DNA from: Caballeronia catudaia
Lineage (GTDB): Bacteria > Pseudomonadota > Gammaproteobacteria > Burkholderiales > Burkholderiaceae
Length of the DNA stretch: 64,000 nucleotides
Direction: 5' to 3'
Assembly (NCBI RefSeq): GCF_001544755.2
Contig: NZ_FCOF02000037.1
Span: 1 to 64,000, forward strand
Position numbers and translations under genes: made by a program. Under the pieces are notes generated by a model that saw nothing but the letters and a program-made list of their open reading frames with translations, was not told the origin of the DNA and did no database searches. The first letter of the stretch is position 1. Each line of letters begins with the position of its first letter. Below are positions 23,096 through 33,087 of this stretch, one piece after another.

Positions 23096-26000
23096 CACAG
23101 ATGCTCCGGACAACGGAACTGCTCGAGCGGCGCGCGCCGGAACGGATTCACGACGCTGGTCGCATCCAGTTCGAGCACGGCCTTGCGTCCGGCGGAATCG
23201 AGCGTGAGCCTGTAGCGGTCCGGCTGCGCGGTGCCTTCGAGCCTGCCGGTGTCGATCAGATGCAACAGCGCCCACGGACCGCTCGCATCGAGCGACGCGA
23301 TTTGCGTCGCGGAAGGCGGATCGAACCGCGCGCTCGTGCGGCCGGTATTTTTGCCGCTCGGCCATTGCAGCAGCATCGACTGGAGACCGTCTGGCTTCAG
23401 CGCGAGCTGCTGCCCGTCGATGTCGAGATTCACCTGCGTCACGCCGGGATCGAAGGAAAGCACCTTCACGCGAAAGCGGATCGACATGTCGCGGCTGCCG
23501 TCGTGGAAAAACGCGTCGCGGATCTGCGCGGCGCGCTGGAACTGCGCGAGCGCGTCGCGTGGCATGCCCGCGGGCGGCGTGCCGGCGCGCCATTGCCAGA
23601 CAGCGCCGCTCGTGTCGACAAGCGCGGCGAGGTTCTTCTGGAAGAAGTCGTCGATCAGACCGCCCGGCGCGAACAGCTTGCCGAAGTCGTCGGCGGCGAC
23701 ATCGCGGGTCGAGCCATGCACGAACGGATAACGGCCATCGAGCGCGCGGCGGCATAACGGCCCGGCGTTCGCGTTCCACTGCGCGTCGAGACGGGCGCGC
23801 TCGCCGCCTTCCACGAGCGCCGTGCCCGCCGTGGCGAGCGATGCCGCGACGGGAATGAGCGGCGCCGGCGTCGACTGGCTCGCGAGCCTCAGCTTGCCGA
23901 GCGCGTCTCCGGCGGGCGTAGGCTGACCCAGTCTGCGCGCGGCGTCGGCGGCGTCGAGATAGACGGCGGCGTCCTTCAGCGGCGCGAGCACGCGATCCAG
24001 CGAAGCGGCGTCGCCCGGCTTGCCAGCAAGGTCGTGCAACGGCTGAAAGTGCTCGTCGACGCGTGCAACCGCGAGCGTCGTCTCGCGCGCCGCCGCGACG
24101 ATGAACTTCCTGAGCGGCGAATCGGGCGCGGCAAGCGCGTTCGCGATACGCGCGCCATCGGCGAGCGCGGTGACGGGCACGGCGGTCACATCGTCCAGCA
24201 GGGCATCCCATGCGTGGATATAGGCATCGACATAACGCGCGTCGAGCGCGGCGCGCAACGCGGCGACGCCGTCGGGCGTGAGCGCGGCATCTTCGCGGCC
24301 GAGCACCCAGGCGTCCTTCGCGACATCGGCGAGCGCGGTGTCGCGCAGCCGCATGTATTGCGCGTAGCCGGCGCGCGTGTACGCACCCGCCACGCCGGTC
24401 GTGAGCGGCGCGCCGCTCGCACGCCTGAGCAGCAGCGGCGCGTTCGGTCCGGCTGCGGCGCTCACGTCGAACGCGGTCAGATTCGCCTGCGCGAGCTCGC
24501 CGTCCACCCGGTTGCCGATGCGCTGCGACAGCGGCAATTCGGCCAGACGCGCGCGCGCCGCCTTGATGAGCGCGTCGTCGAGCGGCAGCGAAGGATCGAA
24601 GCGCGTCTTGTCGAACAGCGCGGCGAGGTGCGCATCGAGCGCGCTTCTTTGGGCCGGAGTGGCGTCGCCGGCGAGCGCCGCGATCAGATGGCCGCGCAAC
24701 GCGGCGGGATCGAAATGACGCGCGTCGCCGAGCATCAGATAGGCGCGCAAGGCTTCATAGCGATATGCTTCGGATGACGAATCATTTCCCGAACCGCCGT
24801 CGCGCAACTCCTGCGTGAGCTTGCCGGCCGCGAGCGGCAGCAAGGTCTGATCGAGCAGGCGCCGGTATGTCACGCGCGCTTCCTGACCGAGCTTGTCGCC
24901 CTGATAGAGCCAGAGCCGGGTGAGCCACGGCACCGGCTTGCCGGCGTCCGCATAACCGCCGGGCAGCGCGCGCGCCGCATCCAGCAATGGCAGCGCCGCG
25001 AGCGGGTCCGGGGCCGCGTTCGCCTCGCGCGCCAGTTGCGCGACGTGCCGCGTCTGCCGCTCGAACTCGGCGACATAGGCGCGGTTGCGCTGGTAGCTCA
25101 CGGCCATGCAAGCGAGCGCGAGCATCAGCGTGACACCGACCAGCGCGAGCCCGCCGCGCCGCAGCCACGCGCTGCATCGCTCGAAGCGCGCGTTCGCGCC
25201 CACCAGCCCGGATTCCGCGATCACCACGTCCTTGAGCAGCCGGTTGATGAAATAGGCACGTCCCGACGCGTCGCGATGGTATCCGGCATCGCGACGCAAG
25301 CCGAGCGATTGCGCGATGGCGCTGATCGCGCGGTCGATCGGCCGGCCGTGCTGCGTGCCGCTCGTGAAGTACACGCCGCGCAGCAGCGGCGACGCCTCGA
25401 AGCGCGTGCCGCGAAACGCGCCGTCGAGAAAGCGCCCGAGCGCCGGTTGCAGCCCCGCGAACTGCTGCGCGAAGCCGTACACGCGCGCGCGCCGCTCCAC
25501 GTCCGTTTCACGCTGCATGCGATGCACCACGCGCGCCTGCAGCCGCGCGCCGAGCGCATCGAATTCGGCCGGGAAAGCGGCGAGCGCGGCCCCCGCGCCC
25601 GGCGACTCGTCGAGCGTGAAGGTGATGCCCCATACCTGGTTGCGCTCCGCCTCGTCGAGATCGTCGAAGAACTCGGTGAAGCCCGCGAGCAGATCGCACT
25701 TCGTCACGACGACGTAGACCGGCAAGCGCACCCCGAGCCGCTCGCTCAGCTCGGTGAGCCGGCTTCGGATGGTGCGGATGTGCGCATCACGCGCGGCATC
25801 GTCCTGGCGCACGAGATCCGCCGCCGAGACCGCCACGATCAGACCGTTCAACGGCCGGCGCGGCCGGTATTTGCGCAGCAGTTGCAGGAAGCCCGTCCAC
25901 GCGGACTCGTCGGCTTGCGCGTCGCTGTCCTGCGTCGTGAAGCGGCCCGCGGTATCGACGAGCACGGCGTCGTCGGTGAACCACCAGTCGCAATGGCGCG

Positions 26001-26496
26001 TGCCGCCGACGCCGCCGATCGCCTCGTCGCCGAGCTTCTCGCGCAACGGAAAGCGCAGGCCCGAATGCGCGAGCGCCGTGCTCTTGCCCGTGCCCGGCGC
26101 GCCGATGAACATGTACCACGGCAACTGATACACCCATTGACGGCCGTTGACGCCTTTCATGCGCGCCTGCCGCAGGATCGCGAGCGCCTGCTCGAAACGC
26201 TCGCGCAGCACCGCGAGTTCCGCGCTGCCGGCCGCCGCCGCCTGCCCCTGGCCCGCCACGCCGCTCATGAAGCGCAGATTGACGAGGCGCGAGGCGCCGA
26301 GCCGCATACCCCACGCCAGCGCCCACGCGGCGGCGAGCGCGGCCATCGCGATCCAGCGGCCGCGCGGCGATTCGAGCGGCGCGTGTCCGTCGAACGCGAG
26401 AAGCGGCCCTTCGAACCAGACGACGACGAGCAAGGCGAGCACGCCCGCGAGCGTGATCCACTTCGGATTCCTGATCGTTGCGACAAGCTGTTTCAT
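23095..26496 (-). CDS. tssM: T6SS membrane core protein TssM (IcmF)
   Basis: 1133 residues. Two N-terminal helices (about 13-33 and 48-66) are followed by a cytoplasmic NTPase-like domain with Walker A GAPGTGKST at 132-140. A third helix lies near residue 420 (LALVGVTLMLALACMAVSY), and a large periplasmic part ends in the TssM C-terminal beta domain (VNLDIDGQQLALKP). TssM spans the inner membrane and, with TssL and normally TssJ, forms the envelope complex. ATG 26496 has GGAG seven bases upstream and starts at the first helix. The gap to tssL is only 25 bp. No tssJ was found, so the outer-membrane contact is unexplained. Confidence 0.95.
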   Translation of the reverse strand: MKQLVATIRNPKWITLAGVLALLVVVWFEGPLLAFDGHAPLESPRGRWIAMAALAAAWALAWGMRLGASRLVNLRFMSGVAGQGQAAAAGSAELAVLRERFEQALAILRQARMKGVNGRQWVYQLPWYMFIGAPGTGKSTALAHSGLRFPLREKLGDEAIGGVGGTRHCDWWFTDDAVLVDTAGRFTTQDSDAQADESAWTGFLQLLRKYRPRRPLNGLIVAVSAADLVRQDDAARDAHIRTIRSRLTELSERLGVRLPVYVVVTKCDLLAGFTEFFDDLDEAERNQVWGITFTLDESPGAGAALAAFPAEFDALGARLQARVVHRMQRETDVERRARVYGFAQQFAGLQPALGRFLDGAFRGTRFEASPLLRGVYFTSGTQHGRPIDRAISAIAQSLGLRRDAGYHRDASGRAYFINRLLKDVVIAESGLVGANARFERCSAWLRRGGLALVGVTLMLALACMAVSYQRNRAYVAEFERQTRHVAQLAREANAAPDPLAALPLLDAARALPGGYADAGKPVPWLTRLWLYQGDKLGQEARVTYRRLLDQTLLPLAAGKLTQELRDGGSGNDSSSEAYRYEALRAYLMLGDARHFDPAALRGHLIAALAGDATPAQRSALDAHLAALFDKTRFDPSLPLDDALIKAARARLAELPLSQRIGNRVDGELAQANLTAFDVSAAAGPNAPLLLRRASGAPLTTGVAGAYTRAGYAQYMRLRDTALADVAKDAWVLGREDAALTPDGVAALRAALDARYVDAYIHAWDALLDDVTAVPVTALADGARIANALAAPDSPLRKFIVAAARETTLAVARVDEHFQPLHDLAGKPGDAASLDRVLAPLKDAAVYLDAADAARRLGQPTPAGDALGKLRLASQSTPAPLIPVAASLATAGTALVEGGERARLDAQWNANAGPLCRRALDGRYPFVHGSTRDVAADDFGKLFAPGGLIDDFFQKNLAALVDTSGAVWQWRAGTPPAGMPRDALAQFQRAAQIRDAFFHDGSRDMSIRFRVKVLSFDPGVTQVNLDIDGQQLALKPDGLQSMLLQWPSGKNTGRTSARFDPPSATQIASLDASGPWALLHLIDTGRLEGTAQPDRYRLTLDSAGRKAVLELDATSVVNPFRRAPLEQFRCPEHL

Positions 26497-26521
26497 TGAT
26501 GTCTCCGTTCTGTTTACCAAG

Positions 26522-27847
26522 TCAGGACGACGCGCCCGGCGCGAGCAGCGTGATCTCCACGCGGCGGTTTTTCGCGCGGCCGGCGGGCGTGTCGTTCGGC
26601 GCGAGCGGCTCCGCGTCGCCGCGCCCTTCGGCGGAAAAGCGCGCGGGCGCGCCGGTAGCCGACGCGAGCATCGCGCGCACGCTTTCGGCACGCGCCTGCG
26701 ACAGATGCCAGTTCGACGGGAAGCGCGCCGACACGAGCCGCTGGTCGTCGGTGTGGCCCGTGACGACGACCTTGCCGGGCACGCTCTTCAGCGCCTCCGC
26801 GATGCGCCCGAGCAACGCGTCGTAGGCCGGATCGAGCGTCGCGCTGCCGGAGGCGAACAGGTTGTCGCCGGTGATCGTGACGATCGAGCGGTCCGCCATC
26901 TCGCGCACCGAGACCAGACCCTGCCGGATCTCGGGAGCGAGGAACGTCGCGAGCGTCGCGGCGGCGGCGGGCATCGCGGCAGGCGCGATCACGCTCGCCT
27001 GCGCGGCGGGCCGCTCGCTCACGCGGATGCGGTTGAGCGCCTCGAACACCGGATCGGACGTGCGGTTCAGGCTCAGCGCGAGCGCGATGTGCGCCGTCAC
27101 CAGCACGACGCCCGCGAGCGCGGCGCAGACCCACGTCGGCGTGCGCTGCCCGAGCGGTTTGCGCGCGCGCTCGGCGGGCCGCCAGTGCACCGACAGCTCG
27201 GTTTCGAACGCGCCGCGCTGATTGCGGATGATGCGCTCGAGCCGCTCGCGCACGGAGTCGAGCTGGCTGCGCCCGCCATCGATCAGGCGATAGCGTCCTT
27301 CGAAGCCGAGCGACAGGATCACGTACAGCAGCTCCAGCACGTCGACATTGCGCGCCGGGTCTTGCGCGAGCCGCTGCAGGATCAGGAAGAAACGCTCGCC
27401 GCCCGACGCTTCGTTATGAAAGGTCACGAGCAGGCTGCGGCTCGCCCAGACGCCGCTGCCCCACGGCGTGCCCGAGATCGCCTCGTCGATGCAGGTGCAC
27501 AGGCAATAACGCGCCGCGGCGAGTTTTTCCGTGTCGATGCCGCTCGCGCGCGCATCGTGCTCGAAGGCGCGCACCATCCGCGCGAGTTCGGCGCGCAGCC
27601 CTTCGATATCGGCGATCGCCGCGCGCTGGCGCAAAGGCAACGCGAGTTCGAGCAGCGGATTGGCCGCGCGCACCAGCGGATTCAGGCCCGCCGCAACCGC
27701 TGCGGCTGGCAGGACCGGAAGGACCGGCGCGCGCGATGCGTGCGCTTCGTCCGCGCGCAAAGGGCCCGTCGCGCGCCCGCCCGGCTGCGGAATCAGGATG
27801 GTGTCGTCCGGGTCGAAGCCGGCTTGCGGAAAGGTCGGTGCGTTCAC
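26522..27847 (-). CDS. tssL: T6SS protein TssL with C-terminal OmpA-like peptidoglycan-binding domain
   Basis: 441 residues from GTG 27847 (AAAGGA eight bases upstream, 11 bp after the tssK stop). The cytoplasmic DotU domain is at about residues 55-215 (NPLLELALPLRQ, CTCIDEAISGTPWG, GGERFFLILQRL, YRLIDGG). One helix spans about 237-259, and the periplasmic OmpA/MotB domain about 320-440 (GDNLFASGSATLDP, VVVTGHTDDQ, NWHLSQARAESV). This is the extended TssL type that anchors the apparatus directly to peptidoglycan, which matters here because no tssJ lipoprotein gene is present. Confidence 0.94.
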   Translation of the reverse strand: MNAPTFPQAGFDPDDTILIPQPGGRATGPLRADEAHASRAPVLPVLPAAAVAAGLNPLVRAANPLLELALPLRQRAAIADIEGLRAELARMVRAFEHDARASGIDTEKLAAARYCLCTCIDEAISGTPWGSGVWASRSLLVTFHNEASGGERFFLILQRLAQDPARNVDVLELLYVILSLGFEGRYRLIDGGRSQLDSVRERLERIIRNQRGAFETELSVHWRPAERARKPLGQRTPTWVCAALAGVVLVTAHIALALSLNRTSDPVFEALNRIRVSERPAAQASVIAPAAMPAAAATLATFLAPEIRQGLVSVREMADRSIVTITGDNLFASGSATLDPAYDALLGRIAEALKSVPGKVVVTGHTDDQRLVSARFPSNWHLSQARAESVRAMLASATGAPARFSAEGRGDAEPLAPNDTPAGRAKNRRVEITLLAPGASS

Positions 27848-27858
27848 GATGAAATCCT

Positions 27859-29196
27859 TTAAGGACGAATCGCCCAGAACTCGAACTCGATGCCTGGAAA
27901 CTCGCCCGCGACGTGCAGCGCGACCCCCGCCGACGTCGCGAACTGCCGCCACAACTCGCCGCCGCGTTCCAGCTCGAAATAGGTGAAGCCGGCATGGAAG
28001 GGCAACTGGCGCGGCGCGACCGGCAGCGCGCGCAACGCGATGCCCGGCAACTGGAGATTGACCAGATCGCGGATGCGCTCGACCGGCCCGAGCTTGGCCT
28101 GCTGCGGAAAGCCGTTGAGCAGCGCGGCCGGCGCGAGATCGGCTTTCACCGCGAGCACGAAGCTCGCCGAGGCGAACAGCTCGCGGTCCGGCACGATCGC
28201 CACGCGCAGGCCGTATTTGCGCTCCTCCAGCGCGATCGGCACCGCATGCGGGTCCATCACCGAGCTGAGCGCCGTGCGCAGCGCGTCGATGAGCGGCGCG
28301 AAGGTTTCGTCGAGCCGCTCGTGGCGATAGGCCGGGAACGCGGCGGGACGCTTGCCGGCCTGGCTGAAGGTCGCGAGCTCGCCCGCCAGTTGCAACGCGT
28401 GCTGATGCAGATCGTGTGGATGCAAACCCGTGGTCGACGCAATCCCCGCAAACAGCGGCTCCGCCCGGTTGAGCACCTGCAACAGCAGGAAATCGGCGAT
28501 CTCGGCCGCGCCGGTCGCGGCGGGGCGGGCCAGGCGCGCGGCGAGCGCATCGGCGCGCTGATGCATGAGGCCCGCGAGTTCGTCGACGAATCCGGTGAGC
28601 CGGCGCGACACGCGATAGTCGAGGCAAGGCGGCGCGTAGGCGGCATCGAGCACGATGCTGTTGTCCGCACGGCGCTCGACGATGCGCGCAATCCCCAGCG
28701 ATGTGTGCGCGTGGACCACGTCCCGCTCGAACGCGAGCCGCAACTGAAGCTTGCCGATCTGCACGAGCGCCGCGCCGGGCGCGCCGTCGTTGCTGTCGAG
28801 CACTTCGGTTTCCGCGATGCGGTGACGCGCGAAGCCAACGCCCGCCTGCACCGTATGCGCGGCTTCCGGCACGCCATGACGCGCGACGGGCAGCGCGAGC
28901 ACCACGGTCAGATCGCGCGCGTCCTCGGGAATGGCGAGCGGCAGCGGCAGATCGTCGTCGGCGGGCAGGCGGAACGGGCTGCCATCGGGGAGCACGCCCG
29001 CGCACGCGGTCAGCGCGATGCGGCCGAGCTTCAGTTGCGCGACGTCGATGGTCAGTTCGGAAAAGCCGAACGCATAGGGCCGCAGCGCGGCGCAGCGGGC
29101 GTCTATCTGCGCGCGCAGGTAGCGGTCGTGCTGTTGCAGATGCTGCGGCTGGAGCAGCATGCCTTCCGACCAGATCACCTTGTTGTTCCAGGACAT
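27859..29196 (-). CDS. tssK: T6SS baseplate protein TssK
   Basis: 445 residues. The N-terminus MSWNNKVIWSEGMLLQPQHL is diagnostic of TssK, and the C-terminal part has FTYFELERGGELW followed by a final FEFWAIRP. TssK trimers link the baseplate to the TssL-TssM membrane complex. The frame is open well upstream of ATG 29196, but that region is antisense-like shadow over the FHA gene. The start is 10 bp after the FHA gene stop, and tssL follows at 11 bp, consistent with one polycistronic message. Confidence 0.95.
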   Translation of the reverse strand: MSWNNKVIWSEGMLLQPQHLQQHDRYLRAQIDARCAALRPYAFGFSELTIDVAQLKLGRIALTACAGVLPDGSPFRLPADDDLPLPLAIPEDARDLTVVLALPVARHGVPEAAHTVQAGVGFARHRIAETEVLDSNDGAPGAALVQIGKLQLRLAFERDVVHAHTSLGIARIVERRADNSIVLDAAYAPPCLDYRVSRRLTGFVDELAGLMHQRADALAARLARPAATGAAEIADFLLLQVLNRAEPLFAGIASTTGLHPHDLHQHALQLAGELATFSQAGKRPAAFPAYRHERLDETFAPLIDALRTALSSVMDPHAVPIALEERKYGLRVAIVPDRELFASASFVLAVKADLAPAALLNGFPQQAKLGPVERIRDLVNLQLPGIALRALPVAPRQLPFHAGFTYFELERGGELWRQFATSAGVALHVAGEFPGIEFEFWAIRP

Positions 29197-29206
29197 CGTC
29201 GCCTCG

Positions 29207-30646
29207 CTATCGGATTGAAGGAGCCAGCGGCATCGCATCGGCGCTGCCGTTCGCCTGCCGCTCGTATGCGTCGTTGAAGGCGCTGCCGCACAGCGCCTGA
29301 AGGTCGTCGGCGCTCGCGCGCGTGAGCTCGGCGTGCAGCGCGACGAGACGGTTCCACTGGCGCGCCTTGCGGCAGGCGGGCAGCCAGTCGAGCCAGCCGC
29401 GCCGCGTGTCGAGGCGCGCGATCGCCTGCGGATCGAAGCGGCCGAGCAGATGCTGCATGGCCGCGCGCGTGCCCGCGAGCACCGCGAGCTCGTGGCGGCG
29501 GATATCGTCGAATGCGCCTTCGAGCGCGGCCTGCGCGGGCAGATAACCGGCGCTCGCGCCACGCAGCATCTGCGCGAGCGCGCCGTCGCCATCGGGGAAG
29601 AACTTGAGCGGGTTGTTGTCGCGCTGGACGAGCATCGTCGTGTCGAGGCTGATCCCGCGCTTGAGCACCGAGCGCGACAGCAGCACGTCCACCACGCCGC
29701 GCACCGCCGTGCGCAGCATGGCGCCCGCGAGACGCGCGATCTCGGTATTGCGCGTGCCGAGCGCGCCGGCATCGACGCCCATGCCGTCGAGCAGCGCCGC
29801 GAACGACGATTCGGCGATGGCGTCGTTGGCGGCGACGACGCCCGGCGCGTTCGCGGCGAGGCGGGACAGTGCCCGCGACGCCTCGCCCGAAAGCGCACCC
29901 GATGGCGCGGCTGCCGGCATCGCGGCGCGCTGCGCGGGCTGGGGCATCGGCACGGGGGTGGCGCTTTCGGCAGGCGCGAGGGCGACATCGTCCAGCGGAT
30001 CGTAGTCGTGCGGAATGCCGCCCGCCGGCGCATGAGCCATCGAGCGGACCGGCGGCACGTAGGCGAACTGCTCGGGCGATACGTGATCGCTCCCGGAGCC
30101 GGCGAACACCGCGTGGCCGTCGAGCCGCGCCGGTGCTTCATACGCGTCGCCGAGCGGATCGAAGCGCGGCCCCGGCAGCGGAGCATCCGCGAGCACCGCC
30201 GCGCGAGCGAGCGCATCGTGCGCGCTGGCCTCTGCCACGGCGCAATCGCCTGGGCTCGCGACGTCCAGTGGGTCGAAACCGCGGCGATCGTGCACGCCGA
30301 GCGGCGCGTCGAAGACTGCGGCGCTCGCGCGCGCCATCGTCCGCACGTCGAGCCGATAGCCGCCGATTTCGAGCTGGTCGCCATCGGCCAGGCACGCGGG
30401 CTGACCGCTCGCGAGCGGCCGTCCGTTGTGCCGGCTCGGATTGCTGCCGAGGTCGGCGAGCCGCCAGCCGTCCTCGGTCCAGTCGATGCGCGCATGCACG
30501 CGCGACACGGTCTTCGCCGCATCCGGCAGCATCATCGTGTTGCCGGCGCCGCGCCCGATGGTCCCGCCCGCCGCGCCGAAACGGCAGGCGAGCGGCGCAT
30601 CGGGCGCGCTGCCCTGATACGTGTCGACCCTGAGCGTCAGATACAT
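29207..30646 (-). CDS. tagH: T6SS FHA-domain protein (TagH/Fha family)
   Basis: 479 residues. The FHA domain occupies the first about 100 residues (TIGRGAGNTMMLPD, SRVHARIDW, GSNPSRHNGRPL), with the conserved GR, SRxH and N residues for phosphothreonine binding. A long Ala/Pro-rich linker leads to the TagH C-terminal helical domain (about 270-479, ADDLQALCGSAFNDAYERQ). This is the expected target of the kinase/phosphatase pair encoded at 19-21 kb and of TagF. ATG 30646 has GGAGGAG five bases upstream; ATG 30670 overlaps the vgrG stop and is an alternative adding eight residues. Confidence 0.92.
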   Translation of the reverse strand: MYLTLRVDTYQGSAPDAPLACRFGAAGGTIGRGAGNTMMLPDAAKTVSRVHARIDWTEDGWRLADLGSNPSRHNGRPLASGQPACLADGDQLEIGGYRLDVRTMARASAAVFDAPLGVHDRRGFDPLDVASPGDCAVAEASAHDALARAAVLADAPLPGPRFDPLGDAYEAPARLDGHAVFAGSGSDHVSPEQFAYVPPVRSMAHAPAGGIPHDYDPLDDVALAPAESATPVPMPQPAQRAAMPAAAPSGALSGEASRALSRLAANAPGVVAANDAIAESSFAALLDGMGVDAGALGTRNTEIARLAGAMLRTAVRGVVDVLLSRSVLKRGISLDTTMLVQRDNNPLKFFPDGDGALAQMLRGASAGYLPAQAALEGAFDDIRRHELAVLAGTRAAMQHLLGRFDPQAIARLDTRRGWLDWLPACRKARQWNRLVALHAELTRASADDLQALCGSAFNDAYERQANGSADAMPLAPSIR

Positions 30647-30666
30647 GATGTCTCCTCCGTGCGCGT

Positions 30667-32673
30667 TCATTTCGAGCCGTCGTCGGCCTGGCGGGGCGCG
30701 GCGGGCGCATCGGGCGACGCGCTCGCCGCGCCCGCGCCGCCGCCTCCGCCGCCGCAGTTGATCTCCACGACCACGCCGTCGATCGTCACCGGTCCGGCCG
30801 CGCTGATCGCGATGCCGGACGGCCCCAGCACGATGGTGTTGCCGCCCGCCTTGAGCGTGAGCGTCGCGCCAGCCTCGATGGTGACGTTCGCCCCGCCCTT
30901 CACATCGACGTTAACACCCGCCCCCACCAAAATATTCGCCTCGCTTTTGTGTTGCGTATCGCCGCCGACATCGAGCGAGTATTGGCCGCCGATCCGCACG
31001 CGCTGGCTGCCCTGCACGGCGTCGCTGCGATTGCCGCCGCAGCGCGCGACGTCGTCCTGCTCGACGATTACATGGCGCTCGTTGCCGATGCGCGTCAGCG
31101 CGTCGTGCTTCACCCAGGTTTCCAGATCGCGTTCGGCGTGAAAGAACAATTGCTCGGCGCCCTTGGTGTCGTCGAAGCGCATTTCGTTGAAACCGTTGCC
31201 GCCTTTGGTCGAATTGCTCTTGAGCGTGGTGCGCGCCATCTTCGCGGGGAGTTCGCAGGGCGTGGTCTGCGCGGCGTTGTACACGCTGCCGATCACGAGC
31301 GGTTGATCCGGGTCGCCCTCGATGAAATGCACCAGCACTTCCTGTCCGATGCGCGGCAGAAAGAACGCGCCGTAGCCCTTGCCGGCCCACGGCTGCGCGA
31401 CGCGCACCCAGCACCGCTGCAGCGACTCGCGCGACTCCGCGGGCCCGAGCTGTTCCCAATGGAACTGCACCTTGATGCGGCCGTATTTGTCGGTATGGAT
31501 CTCTTCGCCCTTCGGCCCGACGACGACCGCCGTCTGCGGCCCCGCGACGCGCGCGCGCGGCGTGCTGCGCGCCGCGCGAAAACCGGCGTCGCGCGGCAGC
31601 GCCTTGAACGCGCAATCGAAGACGGGCGGCCGGGCGCGCGCATCGAGCGTCGAGAGATAGTCATCCGAATTGACTTCGTACTCGGCCGACACGATCAGAT
31701 GTTCGCGGTTCTGCGACGCGAGCGGATGCCCGGTCAGGCGCACGAGACCGCCGGGCCAGATGGCGCGCGCGGTGGTGCGTGCGCTCACGAACACGTTGGA
31801 CGCCTGATGCGCCTCGACATGCGCGCGCGCCAGACGCTCGGCATCCGCGTGTTGCGTGTAACCCGGCGCGTGCTCCTGCATCGCGTAGACGGCCGGGTCG
31901 AAAGGCGCGCTGCGCAGCGCACGCGCGACCAGACCAAGCTGCGCCGACTGCAACGGCTTTTCGAAGTCGTAATCGTTGATCTCGACGACGCCTGTCGCCA
32001 CTTCGCCGCCCGCGGACCATGCGTAGATCCACTCGTGCTCGTGCGGCGTGGCCGGTTGCGGACGAAACGGCAGCTCGGCGCAATGCGGCGTCGCGCCGTG
32101 CACCTGCGACGAATCGGTGAGGATCAGCCGATGTTTTCCGCCCCGATGCTCGATGAAGTAGTAAATGCCTTCGCGCTCGGCGAGCCGGCTCACGAAATCG
32201 AAATCCGTCTCGCGATACTGCGCGCAGTGTTCGAGACTCGGATAGCTCGCCGAACATGTGTTCTCGAAGTCGATGTGATAGTCGGCCAGCACCTCGCCGA
32301 TGATCGCGGGCACGGTCATCCGGTGAAAGAAGCGGCAATGCGACGCGCGCGTGAGCAGCCACAGGCGCGGGCGCACCGTCGCGCGATACATCGCCGGGAG
32401 ATTGGGCTGCGTGCTCGCGGGCCGCGCCAGCTCGAACGCCGTGACGATGCCGTTGTACTCGCGCGCGCCGCCGCCCGGTATCTCCAGCGACAGCGAGAAG
32501 TCGCTGCCGAGCATCTTCGCGATGTCGAGATTCGAGCGGTCCGCGAGCAGTTCGAGATCCCATTGCGCGAGCCGCCCGAGCGCTTCGTGTCCGCGCATGC
32601 GATACAGCACGAGCGCGTTCTTGCCGAGCGCGCAGGTCACTTGCGCGATGCGATTGGTATCGGTGAGCGTCAT
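30667..32673 (-). CDS. vgrG: T6SS spike protein VgrG (TssI)
   Basis: 668 residues. A gp27-like hub is followed by the gp5-like OB fold with EIHTDKYGRIKVQFHWE at 391-407, then the beta-helix needle (VDVKGGANVTIEAGATLTLK). The protein ends in an INC-G6 run and an Ala/Ser/Pro-rich tail, with no added enzymatic domain. ATG 32673 has GAGG six bases upstream; ATG 32688 overlaps the preceding stop and would add five residues. The preceding gene encodes a PAAR-like tip, so spike and tip are made together. Any cargo must be a separate protein. Confidence 0.94.
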   Translation of the reverse strand: MTLTDTNRIAQVTCALGKNALVLYRMRGHEALGRLAQWDLELLADRSNLDIAKMLGSDFSLSLEIPGGGAREYNGIVTAFELARPASTQPNLPAMYRATVRPRLWLLTRASHCRFFHRMTVPAIIGEVLADYHIDFENTCSASYPSLEHCAQYRETDFDFVSRLAEREGIYYFIEHRGGKHRLILTDSSQVHGATPHCAELPFRPQPATPHEHEWIYAWSAGGEVATGVVEINDYDFEKPLQSAQLGLVARALRSAPFDPAVYAMQEHAPGYTQHADAERLARAHVEAHQASNVFVSARTTARAIWPGGLVRLTGHPLASQNREHLIVSAEYEVNSDDYLSTLDARARPPVFDCAFKALPRDAGFRAARSTPRARVAGPQTAVVVGPKGEEIHTDKYGRIKVQFHWEQLGPAESRESLQRCWVRVAQPWAGKGYGAFFLPRIGQEVLVHFIEGDPDQPLVIGSVYNAAQTTPCELPAKMARTTLKSNSTKGGNGFNEMRFDDTKGAEQLFFHAERDLETWVKHDALTRIGNERHVIVEQDDVARCGGNRSDAVQGSQRVRIGGQYSLDVGGDTQHKSEANILVGAGVNVDVKGGANVTIEAGATLTLKAGGNTIVLGPSGIAISAAGPVTIDGVVVEINCGGGGGGAGAASASPDAPAAPRQADDGSK

Positions 32674-32687
32674 GGCGGGCCTCGTCA

Positions 32688-33077
32688 TCAGGGAATCTGC
32701 GTCTGGCGCGTCGCCGGATCGACGACCGTCACCACGCCGCCCCAGTTGCACAGGCAGGTGGACACGTTGTCGAGCGACGGCTGCCTGCCGAGCAGCACCG
32801 TGACCGCGCCGGGCGCCCACGGCGTCATCGTCGCGGGCACGCAGGGCATCGGCGTCGGCGTGCCGAGCGCGGCGGCGGTGGCCGCGGCGACCTCCGGATT
32901 CGCCTGCGACGTGCACATGCCGAACGGCATGATGTTCACGAGCGGCTCGTGATCCATGATGTTCGCGGCGAGCGGCCCTTCGCAGCGCACGCGGTTCACC
33001 GGCAGCACGACGAGCGTCGACGGCGTCATGCCGAACGAGCATTGCAACGTCGCGCCCATGCTGACTTGTTGCGGCAT
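32688..33077 (-). CDS. PAAR-like spike-tip protein (DUF4280 type)
   Basis: 129 residues. The pattern GATLQCSFGMTPSTLVVLP, then ANIMDHEPLVNIMPFGMCTS, NPEVAAATAAA, and a late PCVPATMTPW matches the DUF4280 PAAR-like family, with its Cys residues probably binding a metal at the spike apex. It lies 10 bp after clpV and overlaps or abuts vgrG, as expected for the tip of that VgrG. It has no C-terminal toxin extension. ATG 33077 starts the family motif (MPQQVSMGATL). Confidence 0.87.
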   Translation of the reverse strand: MPQQVSMGATLQCSFGMTPSTLVVLPVNRVRCEGPLAANIMDHEPLVNIMPFGMCTSQANPEVAAATAAALGTPTPMPCVPATMTPWAPGAVTVLLGRQPSLDNVSTCLCNWGGVVTVVDPATRQTQIP

Positions 33078-33087
33078 GGCTCACTCC